From NCBI GenBank assembly GCA_001600875.1, contig BCLD01000003.1, positions 162,152-226,151 on the forward strand: 64,000 bases of DNA, written 5' to 3'. Made by a program: the position numbers and the translations under genes. Below are positions 9,607-21,609 of this stretch, one piece after another. Every line of letters starts with the position of its first letter. The first letter of the stretch is position 1. Below the pieces are notes generated by a model that saw nothing but the letters and a program-made list of their open reading frames with translations, made no database searches and was not told where the DNA came from. The stretch comes from Solicoccozyma terricola (Eukaryota > Basidiomycota > Tremellomycetes > Filobasidiales > Piskurozymaceae).

Positions 9607-12305
9607 ATGGACCACAGTCATCGCCCGTCGTCAGTCGAGATCGAACAGAAGACCTTCCCAGAAGAATTCGTAGAGTATGCTGAGGACAAAGATACCGCCG
9701 GCAACCAGTTTGCAGTCACCAATGTTATCATCGCCGGAAAGCATGAAGAGAGCGTCAGTACCACTCTTTATAAAAGAAAATTTCGGCAAATGGAGAGAAT
9801 ACATCAGCTCACCTGCTTTGGTTTAATGTTATTCAGCTCACCGGTTTCGTAGTATTCCTAGCTTTCGCTGCGGCTATATCGGGTGCGTCACGCCCTCATC
9901 CGAACCCCTCGCCCAGCAAGTAGCTGATAACCTCTGACCTTGCAGGTCTGTGCTTCGGCTATGACACTGGTGTTATCTCTGCCAGTTTGGTAAACATCAA
10001 AGACGACTTGGGACATGCCTTGTCCAACACCGAGAAGGAGGTCAGTCAGATTGTGGTGATAAGATCAACGAGCAACAATCACTTACCTTCCTTCCCTGTC
10101 CCTCCCCTTTTCCAGTGGATCTCTGCCGGTACCTCTTGCGGAGCTTTGGTTGGAAGTTTACTTGGTGGAGCTTATTCTGATAAGATTGGTAGAAAATGGT
10201 GAGACATACCTTTACAATGCCAAACGGAAACAACGAACTTGTTAAGCTGAAGCTTCCTTTGCTAAATTACAAAAAGGATTCTTGCTATCGGTGATCTCTG
10301 GTTCACACTCGGTGCAGTCATTATCTGCTCTTCCTATTCGGTTGCACAAATGATCACTGGTCGTGTCGTCCTGGGTTTCGGTGTTGGAATCGCTGCGGCT
10401 GTTGCTCCTGTCTGTGAGTACACACGATTGTGTTTTTGTGTTCAGATCTCTGACAACTATTCGATCTCATCGACACCCGATTGCTTCCCCCCCCCCCCCT
10501 TGACAGACATTGCTGAGCTTTCGCCTACCCGATTCCGAGGAGGTCTAGTCACCATCCAATCAATTTGCATCACTGGAGGTCAATTCATCTCATACTTGCT
10601 CGGCATGGCTTTCAAGATGGATGGAGGATGGAGAATCATGTTCGCTATCGGAATAATTCCAGCTCTTATTCAGGCCGCTGCCATGTGAGCATAAGCCTGT
10701 TTTTTCCCCGGCACCGGAGCTCTTTCGACAAGTTTCACTAACAATGCTTCTTTTGATTATTTTTCATCATCGTCATCATCACCATCTTTCAGTCATTTCT
10801 TGCCTGAAAGTCCTCGTTACGCCTTGCTTCAAAACAGAGAAGCTGCCGCACATGCAACTATTAGACGGGTCTATGGAAACGTTTCAGAAGAATACATTAA
10901 TCTTCAATTCGCCGCTCTCAAAGAAGTTGTCGATATCTCTCAAGCTCACCGAGCGAAATATACCACCTGGCAAAGTATCAAGTTGATATTTAAGACTCCT
11001 TATCTATTGAGGCCTGCTATTGTCGCTTGGGGTCTTGGTATCTTCCAACAGCTATGCGGATTCAACACACTCAGTGAGTAAACCTTTTTCTTTTTCTTTT
11101 TCTTCTTCTTTGAGAAGGCTTCGAGTGTTTTCGTTGCGATCTATTCCCCCCACCTCGTACTGAAGGAATTGATCAAATGTTTTATCGTCATCATTTATTA
11201 GTGTACTACAGTGCTACCATCTTCGCAATGGCCGGTTTCACAAACCCTACCTTGACTGGATTAATCGTCTCTGGTTCAAATTTCGGCTTCACCATCCTCG
11301 CCATGTTCTTGCTTGACCGCGTTGGAAAGAGAAGAATCTTGCTCTGTACCGTGCCGTGAGTTTGAAGAGGTTCTTTGGAGAGAGGGGGGGGGGGGGNGGG
11401 AGACGTCTCTTTTTGCAAACCCGCTAAGGCATTTGGATTGGGCTTCGAACTACATTTCCACAGTTTCATGGTGCTTGGTTTGGCCCTTGCCGCTGTAGCT
11501 TTCTTCAAGATGACCGAACACACTGGGGGACGTTTGATCGAAGGGCTTACTTACCCTGCCAAGTGGAGTAACATGTACGTTCACCTCTCTTTCGACTTTT
11601 CTCAGCCGGCGGTCCATAGGCTCATAGATTCCGTCCCTCTGGGACCTTGACGTGTTATAAAGGATGCTTGGTATGATGGTGCTGTTTATTGCTTCATACG
11701 CTACCGGTATGGGAAACATCCCATGGCAAGGAAGTGAATTGTTCCCTCTAGAGCTCAGGGGTCTAGGTGAGTGACCTCATATACAACATTCTGGAGCCAA
11801 ACGGGGGTTCCCATTATCTCATAAATTTCCAATGCTTCTCCAGGAGCCGCTGGTCTTGCTGGATCCGTTTGGTCGAGTAATATTGTCATCTCGGCAACTT
11901 TCCTTACCATCATGCAAGCTATTGGAGCTGGTTAGTTCCCGTTTCGGCCCCCTCTCCCCCCTCCCCTGCTGGAGTTACCAGAGGACTCTCGAGCTCACTT
12001 TTTTGTCTACGACAGCTGGTGCATTTGGAATTTACGCTGGAATTGTTTTCGTGAGTCGAAAACATCTCCTAACCGTGTATTTCCTCAGGCTTTGTCCTAG
12101 TCTGACCTCTTCCTTCATGTTCTTCCATCAGCTCAACCTCTTATTCGTCTACTTTTGTTACCCTGAAGTTTCTGGATTATCTCTCGAGGAGGTTCAGGTC
12201 ATCTTCAAGTACGGCTTCGGTATTAAGAAGTCTGAAGAAATAAGGAGGCTTCACAAGGAAAATCGAGACGAGGAAACACAGCGAGAAAATGTTGTTGCTC
12301 TTTGA
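9607..12305 (+). CDS. MFS sugar/inositol transporter
   Basis: Plasma-membrane 12-helix proton-coupled sugar or myo-inositol transporter. It starts at ATG 9607 with an acidic cytosolic N-terminus. About 10 introns split the gene. Family marks in order: [14 protein letters not shown] (TM1), [12 protein letters not shown] (loop 2-3), [42 protein letters not shown] (PESPR loop), [10 protein letters not shown] and [13 protein letters not shown] (TM7), [28 protein letters not shown] (TM10), then SGLSLEEVQ as a weakened PETKG-type end. Stop is TGA 12303-12305. The pattern resembles fungal ITR-type inositol transporters, which are many in Tremellomycetes, but sugar specificity cannot be read. An intron near 11384 has a poly-G run with one N; another near 10489 has poly-C. 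Confidence 0.92.
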
Positions 12306-15300
12306 AGGAAAATTGATACTGAGCGCTTCCAAGTAGTTCGAGAGTATAGGACCGGGTTAGGAATGCTTTCGGGACGGAATATTGAATAGAATTCAGATTA
12401 GATCGTGTTGTCTGTATGTGTAGCTGTCTCCTCAATATTGAAATTCTATTCACATGATTATCATGGCCACTTTCGTTCATGAGCAAGGGGTAATAACGTA
12501 ACTGTGCTCTCCGTGCCTTGCTAAAATTTGGTTTGAAGACGAGATTGAAAGGTTGGTAGTTCTTATCCACTGTCACTCACTTTGGGATCATCTGATCAAT
12601 GCAAGATGAGGAGGTTGAGATTGCACTCATTGCTTCATTCCATCTACTGAGCAAGACCGAGTCCGAGTACGGAACTTTCTGTAATCTCATACAAACATAG
12701 ATGTTGACTGTGGGTCTAACAGTGCATGATATTCGTCTGACAAAGCATAACCAACATAATTTGCACCGCTGACAGTTGCCATGGTGCCGGCTCAGACCGC
12801 TGTTCACCTGACCCGTGAAATGTTGGAAGTGGCAAAATGTTGTGTATACTGGAGACATAGCTCGATAAGCATACACCACTAGCCTCACGCCGTTTGAGAT
12901 GGTCATGCTGGGGTCAGGGAGCAGGATCATGAATCAGGTTCAGGCTCAGGGAACAGGTGATGTGTGTGTCCCTCTACTACAGCTAGGAGAAGGGGACGAG
13001 CATCGGCTTGGAGCTGCGGACGGGTCACGTGAGCACGTCTGGCACGTCGCAGAGGATGTGGATTCCTGATGCATCTGCTCGCACACCAGTAGAGCCTTTC
13101 CACCGCCTACTTGCCCTGGTGCATTATTATCTGGTTTGCCCTGCGGATTCCATTATCGATGGGGTGGTGTAACAACAACGGACTTGTCTACCAACATACT
13201 CGTAACACAGACAAATGTGAGGAGCGATTATTAGAGAGCTGTATTCAAATGATGTGATCACTCCACAACACTCCCCTCAAGAGTATCAGCTTATCATTGT
13301 CCTACGACAGCGTCAGCGTGCTTGGCAATTTTGTGTGATCCCACTCACCACGCGGGCACGCGAAGAAGCTGCATTCGACCTTAAATATTAGGTTTGACGA
13401 GTCTATCGTGACCTCCAGGACTGGGGTCGACATGAATCACAAAACCGAATTCCTTCAAGCTCCCCTTCGATCTGCCCCAGGCATAGTCCAACAACAACTT
13501 CACTGTACGATCTTGTCATCATCATCAGTATCATGCAGTTATGTGACCTCGTCAGCCTCAGACCTCAAGCAGGTCTGGCCTTAGGGGACATTTACACCAT
13601 CCGGGGTATTTTCTGTACTCCCTCACAAGCAGTAGCAGATAATAATAGAATAATAGAACCCATTCCTGGGCGGAAGTAGGATAATTGATAGATGTTGAAT
13701 CCGTCCCATGTACTTACTTGCTCTAGGCAGGTGGGTCGGATCACCCACGACATGCTCTCCACCTCAGAGTTGCTAAGAGAGAAATTCGACTCCAAGACTG
13801 CGAATGACCAAAAACGATTAATGTACATGAACGTCAAGCGCACCTACCCCTTGGGAAACATGTACTAATTACCTGTAAGGCACTAAATCGCTTTACATTT
13901 CGTATATCGAATTATATGTATGGAAGTCAATTGACTGCATTGTTGATTCATGAATCATCTATTTGTCTGCAACACTGCCTCAGTCATAGAAAGCAGGTAG
14001 CTCATCAAAGGTAGCATCATCACACAGAATCATACGGCTCTCTCTTGCGCAACATTTCCATTTACCCAATTTTCTGCATGCTACCGGATTTTCTGTATTG
14101 CACTAGTTTATCTTAACCCTTGAATTATCTCTATTGATCCTAGTCGACGTCTCATTGCACTGAATTCCTCCTCACCACTAAACCACATGCTGTCAGACAA
14201 AATAAGAGAAATATGAGTGCTGGAAAAAACATGCCGTCCGAGACTGATTATCAGTAAAGTCTTGCAACGTTCCCTTTACTATTGTAACGTTGCGCCCCCC
14301 GAGCCCCGTCAGCAATACAGCCGCGATTACTGGCTAATTCACAGTCGCCAGCAGGCATTGAATTGAAAATAGTGCAGCTGTAATGAGACCGGCGGCCTCC
14401 ATGGGATTCTATGACGAGTGCCCTCATGCTGTGGATAATGGTCGAATATCCTTTCTGAAGAGCAACCCTCAGCAACAACTTGAAGTCCCTTATGAACTCG
14501 GAGAATTTGAAAGACAACCCATCCCACCGGCTCGACTGTTACACACTTGATTGAATCGCCCAACCGCACACGGAAACCTTCTAGAGAGAAAAGGTATGCA
14601 CAGCCCCGTCGCATGCTAAAAGAGAGTACATAACGAATGCACATTATTGCTTGGATCGATCACAGGTATCACTTACGCGGCCGAATACTGATAATTTGCA
14701 TAAAGCTTTGACGTGAACTGCCAGGGTTTGCAAACATTTGTTATCTGTCGATGGATTCGTTCAATGAAGTATTCGATATTTAAGCTGTGAACCCCCCTTG
14801 CCAGCCCAAGATAAAGATATGTGTGTATATGTGTCTATAATCTTGCAGATGTTGCCTCGCGAATGAATGAAATGAAATGTCAATCACATGATATTGAATA
14901 AACCGTCAATCTTCGACAGCACACGAATGGCACACATATGTCGTCACCAAGTTCCAAGTTGCTGATGCCATACACATGGGATAGATTAGGGGATGAGGAT
15001 TACCTACATGCAACACTCTGCAACACCCCTTTCACTGAGAACTGTTCTGCAACTTGATCCAGACACGCGCAGACCTGCCCACTGCTACAGTTCTCGCACA
15101 GTGCATGTCAGTGACCGTCTTCCTCCGGGCATTGGGGTTATATCATTTATCCAAGCACCCATGCAATTGACAACGCCTACTCCTGGCTTGGGGCCACTTT
15201 CAAGCCAACCTGGCTCGATGTTTGCCCCTAGCAACCGTCGGGTTCCCTTTGCCCCTGGATCCTAGCGTCCGACCTCTTGTGAATTAGTCGCTTCTCAGCG

Positions 15301-18300
15301 ACCCAACAGGAAGCCGAATGCAACCCTGCAAGTATCGCGTATGCCACAGTCAGCCTAATACCACCACATTTGCCTGGTATCTTGCATGCATTCCAAAGCC
15401 AGCCAATTGATTAAAGCTTGGTGTGAAGCTCGTTCTCGGCGATTGGGACAGACAGCGTTGTTTCACTCCTACCCGGTGTGGGTGAGGAAATACGAACGAG
15501 GGATATGGATTGTGTTCTTGTTGTTCAGCGTCAGATTCTGTGGTTATGGGTGAGGGAATCGTGAATAGGAAATGTCTTTCCTTTGCATTTGGAATTCAAT
15601 TTGTGGAGACGGCCAAGGTGCCTGTAAATCAAATGTGTACATGAGGTGACATTGTAGGAGAGATATTGAGATATTGCAGTTAAATAGCAGTGAAATGACG
15701 GTAGACATTTAATGGCATTTTATATTTCGTCAGACTTTAGTCAAAGATTGAAGTAAATACATTGATTTCCAAACTATGCACTTGGTAGGATGGATTTCAA
15801 GAAGGAGATCACCAAGTCGAAGACAAACTCCAAGTGTTCCCTGGTCTCATCACTACAGTACTGGAGATCGATATTCATCGCGTAGGCAAATCAGTTCAAG
15901 TCACTGTAGATACGCCTGCTCAATGTCGATGGTCTAATCGAACATAGAAATTCGCGAGAGGGGCATGGCAAGAACAAATGTTTCCATACAGTTAGGTGAT
16001 AGGTGTAGCACTCTCGGAAGTCATTGTTTGTTAATGGATTTCAATAATTGCGTTCGTGGAATTATGGCTGAGAAACGTTCAAACGCGGCGGCGCTCTCCC
16101 CGCCAGTCTGATTGACTCGGCTTCTGGCAGGGCATACCATGTCTCAGAGGCCGCAGCCTTTGACTACAGCTGGAGCACCGTCAATTAGTTCATGTAACGG
16201 CGGACGGATCATTGACGAATATGGAATCGACTGAAAAGAAATTTGTGATGGATTCTGGGTGGAAACTGAACAAGGAACGCGTGAATTGCTGCCCATCAAT
16301 TCAGGGACCATGCAAGGGTATGGGCTCTACTCGGCGTATCGGGAACTGGTTACCCCAGCGTGGGCTGATTTTCGCGCTGCCTGCAGCCATTTGGGACTAG
16401 TCACAATCACTCTGAATAGCACTGCATACGTAATATTGCTGGTACATGCAGTCATTGAATTATCTGCGTTTTGGCAACACATTCAACTGGCTCCATCCAG
16501 CGAACTATTGAGCAATTGTGCGTCATTCAAACCTTGACGCAGCTGATCACCCTCCATTAAGCTTGAGTATGTATTAACGCATCCTGGGGTGGAAAACAGA
16601 TGCCAAACATGGTGGGCGAGTAGTACCCTGCTCTGAGCATCTTGAAGTGAATTGCATGGATGCGCTGCCCCACTAGAGTGAGTGCGACCGATGTCTATGG
16701 AGTCCTATTTCAAATTTTGCTGATAGACCCTTTGGATATTGCTGTTCTTGACAGACGACAGGTAACATCTGTACAATTTCGATAAGCCTTGCTACCGCAG
16801 CTGCAAAAGCTACTAAGAAGATAATGACGCAAAAACTGGGGAACTGAACATATTATTTTGAAGATCCTACCAGTTGGGTGGTGGTCCCAAGGAGACGGGA
16901 ATAAACCTGATTGCCAAGGCGAAGGTGTGTCAGTGCCACTGACAATTCTTATCGGGCCAGTTGCAAAGACTGAAAGCGGTTTCTGGACAGAATGCAGGAC
17001 TACCGGACATCTCTCATCATCATCCGTCCCCGCCATCAAGCTCGATTGGTGCAAACTGCATTTATTGCAGGGATGCATCCCATATTATGTGGTGATTCCC
17101 CAAGGCTGTCAGGTCGCGCGTTGAGCTTTACACTGGTCCATCCTTTCGAGGAATGAGCCGTTTGAACTCGTTGTATCTACGTAAGTGGCAGTTCAACTTG
17201 GTTGTAGGGAGGGTGCTGCCATAGAAATATATTATTGCATTTGGGATGGGTAGCACGGTGAGTGGGCTTTGACAGGTGCATGTAGGGGTGCGGTCCCTTG
17301 TGGTTGTTAGGCAAGGAAGGCATGCCCAGACCATCTGTGGTGTATTTGAGGGCTACCCATCGATCAAAAAGAATATGGTGCAGAGATGGGCGAGTCCATC
17401 ATCTCTGTTGTGGACGTGAGCAAACCAATCGTTAATGAGCGGGGAACAAGGTCCACTCGTGGCTTGGCGGTCGGTTCATTCGCTTCGGGGAATCACGTTG
17501 ATATGGTAGGCAAGATCGAGCAGACCAAACGCTCATTGATGGTGACACCAACCTTGTCCTTCCTGATCATCCTAGATACACGCTACCCTCCTCGCCAACA
17601 CTCGATTATGAGTGTGGAAGGATTCCTTCAGCATCGCAGTCATGATTACCAACCTTGCGAACCTTGAGGGTTTACGGACGTCAATTCCTCTACAAAAGCA
17701 ATACTCTGCGAATGCAGGCTCGAGATATGGACCCGGCAGAATATGTTATAGTTTGAGAGGAGAGGTGTCGTGTCTTGATCGATATCAACGGGGAAGGATG
17801 GCAGTTAGGCTGCTCTTTTGGGAAGCATTGCCTGGTGCAGCCCGACATACTGTTAGAGAAAAAGCTGTAGAGTAACATGACAGGGCCACACGGTCATCCT
17901 CCATAAACTTGTGTAGACGGCCCTCGAATCACATTATCTGGGGCAGTGGGCGTCACTATCACACATCCACGGGGCCACTGCCCCTTTCATCAAGCATGTC
18001 TGTTTGTTTTCCTCGGAGCAAATTCTGGGCATGTATCGAATGGGCTTTGATGGAAATTTTCTAGCTGTTTGTGTTTCCGCGCTGAGAGCCTTTTATGGAC
18101 GAGGCTTCGGGCCATCGGGAATCGCGTATCCTTACAAGTGCTTTCGCTGACTGCGCTGTTTGCAAACCATCAAATCTCGAATGCGCCAAGCTACGGAGCA
18201 GGTTTTTAGGAATCCAGATGTCATCGCCAAGCTAGTCCGCCCCTCAGTCCTTTGTCCTGGTGACCCAGGGAGGGCACATTGATTTGCTGATCCTCCCTTT

Positions 18301-19331
18301 GGTTATCGTGGTGCAGCTTCGACGTCTGGGTGAGCCCTCATCACAGACGTGATTTGGAGATCGAAGCATGAGATAGCAATAGCGAGTACCGTCAGACAGT
18401 GGTTTGTACAATAACCGTTTGATATTGGTAATCTGCGATTTGCGATTGACGGTAATGGGACAGCCACCTTTGAATTCAAATTAAACGTTGTTCAAACCCA
18501 TGGAATGGATATATGCCAGAGGCTTGGTTGGGATGAGCGTTCGTTCGCGCTGTCATCGTTCAGTCGCTACTAGCCGGAAGAGACAACAGGCGTTGCGGCA
18601 TTTGCCGGAGGAAAGCATTTCAGACTGGGATACAGGAAAGGTCGATAATAGTTGTAGATCAAGGCTTGCTCGTCATTGTCGTCGACCAGGTCGTTCAAGA
18701 CGTGGTGTTACCGGGTGGATATGGGGTGTCGTCGCCTCGGGATATTGCAGATGGGGAATACATCGTTGATGCTGATCCGATCGAGGCTTACTGCAGAGGA
18801 AGGTAGGACAGAGACCATGATGTTCGTTTTGCGCAAAGTAACAGTGAGTAGAGACTGTGTGCCGCTAAGGGCTAACCTTGTGGTTTACTCTACCTAGGTC
18901 AGTGTCCAGCAAGCACTCGGCGTCCGCTCAAGAACGCACAGATTATATCAGTTGCTTGTCTGTCCTGCGGTATGTGGATGGGAGAAACGAACCCGATAGT
19001 CATGCACCACGGATTCACCCTAGATCAATCCACTTCTGCACATATATGTGGACAAAGGGCAGCTCAAGACAATCCGGGACGGCTGGTGGCGGCAACTAGT
19101 GGCCAACAGGCTCAGGATAATATAAAGAGAGAGGGAAGCGGCATGTCCCATGATCGCCCCAGCTGTTTCAGGTCAAGTGCAATGTATTCGGCATAACGTT
19201 ATCATATTTACGATGGTGTATTATAACTTGCATCACGGAAAGCTGTCCATATTGCACTTCCCTACCTCAGGCATGCCAAGGGCAATTCTTCCCCGGAGCT
19301 AGGCCTTCATGATCGGCGGTCAACTGCCAAG
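12306..19331. other. 7-kb gene-poor region
   Basis: No gene is recognisable on either strand. Reading frames are under about 125 codons, without family motifs or a convincing chain of splice sites. Apart from the LTR-like piece at 13168-13270, no repeats were identified. Frames at 16259-16537 (+) and 17386-17667 (+) were inspected; each reads about 90 codons but shows no known motif. Confidence 0.4.
13168..13278 (-). repeat. Possible copia LTR with polypurine tract
   Basis: Segment 13168-13270 begins TGTAACAAC and ends CCACAACA, so it has TG...CA-type inverted ends. On the minus strand it is immediately preceded by the purine run GAGGGGAG (13271-13278), the usual arrangement of polypurine tract then 3' LTR in Ty1/copia elements. 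At 103 bp it is short. No second LTR, target duplication or adjacent RNase H was found. Confidence 0.25.
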
Positions 19332-21569
19332 CTACTTGAAGCAAAGCAAAACAACTTCAGAAGCCGACACGTTCAAGGACCCCTGTGAAACATCCTCCTC
19401 CTGCGGTGTACCGTTCGGGACACCCGAGGGGGTGTTGTAATCGACCGAACCATAGGTTCTGGGGGGGCGAAAAGTTAGCCGAGGGCAATGACTGCGTCAT
19501 CATATCCGTCCACTCACAGTCCAGACGTCGCGTTTGTAGAGGGGATGGACAGCCTCTTGGCCGTGATCTTTCCAGAGTGAGCCAGGCCATTGAGGTATAT
19601 GGTCGAATTTACCCTCGTGGAGTTCTGCGACGGGATGTATATCTCCGAATTGATGATGACAAGACGGGCGAGCTTGGAATTTTCCCAGATGGCGTATGCG
19701 GAGAGGGTCTCGGAATTGGTGCCAATCTCGCTCACGCAGGATTGCCCAGAAGAACCGATCGCTTCGTTTACCACAAGAGTTCCGTAGAAGGCAGGGAGAA
19801 TGTGGGGTCTGGAAGAAAGTCCTACGCCGTCGTCTGCACCTGCGAGCGGTTGAAAGAGGTTGTACCTATATCCCACGCCGTGATGGAAATGCATCTGCTG
19901 TATTCCGACCGATGCGGCTTGGAGGGCGTTGTCCACCATCCAGATCGCAGATTCACCTGTATTGCTGATACCGGGAGCTCCATGACTTGTGCCGCCACAA
20001 ATTCAGCATCGTACGTAAAAAAACTAATAACTTGATGCTGATAAACTCACTTTGCGTAACTGTTGGTTTCGCCCTGAGTAGTTGGTGTGGGATGGATTCA
20101 GCAGATGCATGGCGTTACCAAGGTTATGGAAAGGCACTCACAAGAATGTACGGCAAACCGACGGTCCTCGCTCGGCTCACCTCCTTCGCATGCCGAGTCA
20201 TGTTTGAGCGGATGTTATCCTTTTTCATCAGATCGCCTTGGTTTGGTTCAGGGTATCCTGGATAGCCGTATACGCCCTGATGTGTATCGATCGTAGTAGC
20301 CCATCAATTGGAGATTCAGAAGAAAGGTATGGAGATTCTGCTTACCGCATAATGGTGCTCTGCAAATGTACCAAGCAGCTTCCCTGCATCCCCGCTCACA
20401 AACCCGGCGTTGATGACGGATTCTGCATCCCACTGGCTCGGGGCGAACCCTGCAAAGGCAGGCCCTTCCATCTTAGGCTCTGAGGGTCCTCCCATTTTGA
20501 GAACTTTGGACACCTTTTCCACGGCTGATTGCCATAGTTGCACGTAGCTGGTTGGTGTCCAACCGGGAAATCCGTAGAAGTCAACCTGGTGGCAAGATGC
20601 CTGTCAGTGCGGTAGGTCATTTGACAACGCAGTGAAGAACGGCGTACTTCATTACCAATCTCGACCCTATCAAGGGAAACATGTTCCATGAGCTTTTTCC
20701 TCGAACCTTGGAAAGTATCCGCCTGTTTCGAAAGTCAAATGTTTGGCCTGCATTCATTCACTGCCATGACAGGCTATATTGACTCACCAGCAGGGTAGCC
20801 TGCGCCTCAATCTCGGTCAAATTACGAGCTTTGAGGTTGAGGCCCCAGATGCTAGGGTGATGCTCAACTGTTAGCTCAAAGTGCATGTAACACATCAGGC
20901 AGGAGGCAGACCCACAACTTGGTCCCTTTGGGCAGGTTCGACGAAATAGCGTAAAAGTCTTCCCCAATTCCAATCACCGTAGCCTCGGGGAAAGGAATGG
21001 TAGCCTTTGGTGGCGGGAACGTAGAGTTCATCACTGCCACCCCGGGCTGGATATAACCGTGGTCTTCGCTGTCGGCTATGTAGAGAACGATCGTTAGCTA
21101 CTGCCCCTTCTGACAAGCTCCTGTATTCACCTCCCACTCGGAATGGCGGTGAAACACCCGTGAAAGAACCCATAACCGACAACATCTGGTTGACATAGGT
21201 GTTGGGTTTGCCCACTCCTTCACCTGCCCAAGAGGTCCATCTGTCCATCTCGATCGAGAAACCGATCAGACTTTGCGACAGTTTCTCAGCGAAAGCTGGA
21301 CGTGCTGCTGGCAAGAAGACGGTAGCATTCGGCGCAGCGAGGGCTTGATCGCTCAGAGTGAGTCCAATTGAAAGGCCAGCTGCGATAACGGTGGGGTAAT
21401 GCACTGGAGGGAACAATTCAGCTCGGTTCGGAGGATGAGACAGAGATACCGAATGTGAAACCCACTGTTGGATATAGTAATCTGCAGGAGTGGAACCTTG
21501 ATGATTGCTACTGGATGCAGAGCAATGGCAACCAACTTGGGAGACCACCAGCCCCCTATATATGTCCAC
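19332..21569 (-). CDS. GH79 glycoside hydrolase (beta-glucuronidase/heparanase-like)
   Basis: Secreted hydrolase predicted to cleave beta-glucuronosyl linkages by a retaining mechanism. The N-terminal part has a signal-like stretch (TVIAAGLSIGLTLSDQALAAP), then LIGFSIEMDRW and PFRVGG. Further exons give VEIGNEV with the acid/base Glu (about 20655), GFPGWTPTSYVQLWQ, GYPG, and a short exon GETNSYAK with the nucleophile Glu (about 20065), then HGAPGISNTGESAIW. A C-terminal beta domain (LARLVIINS) follows. The last intron joins NATSGL to TYGSVDYNTPSGVPNG; stop is TAG 19332-19334. The start is uncertain: frame opens at 21569, just below a 36-nt poly-C (poly-G on the coding strand), so the true first exon may be missing or garbled. 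Confidence 0.85.

Positions 21570-21571
<2 letters not shown>

Positions 21572-21607
<36 letters not shown>
21572..21607. repeat. Poly-C run, 36 nt
   Basis: Uninterrupted C on the plus strand directly upstream of the GH79 reading frame. Length is likely unreliable in the assembly. Confidence 0.9.

Positions 21608-21609
<2 letters not shown>

Noticed and set aside
19357..20035. 216-codon plus-strand frame
   Set aside because: Antisense to GH79 exons whose motifs are clear on the minus strand.
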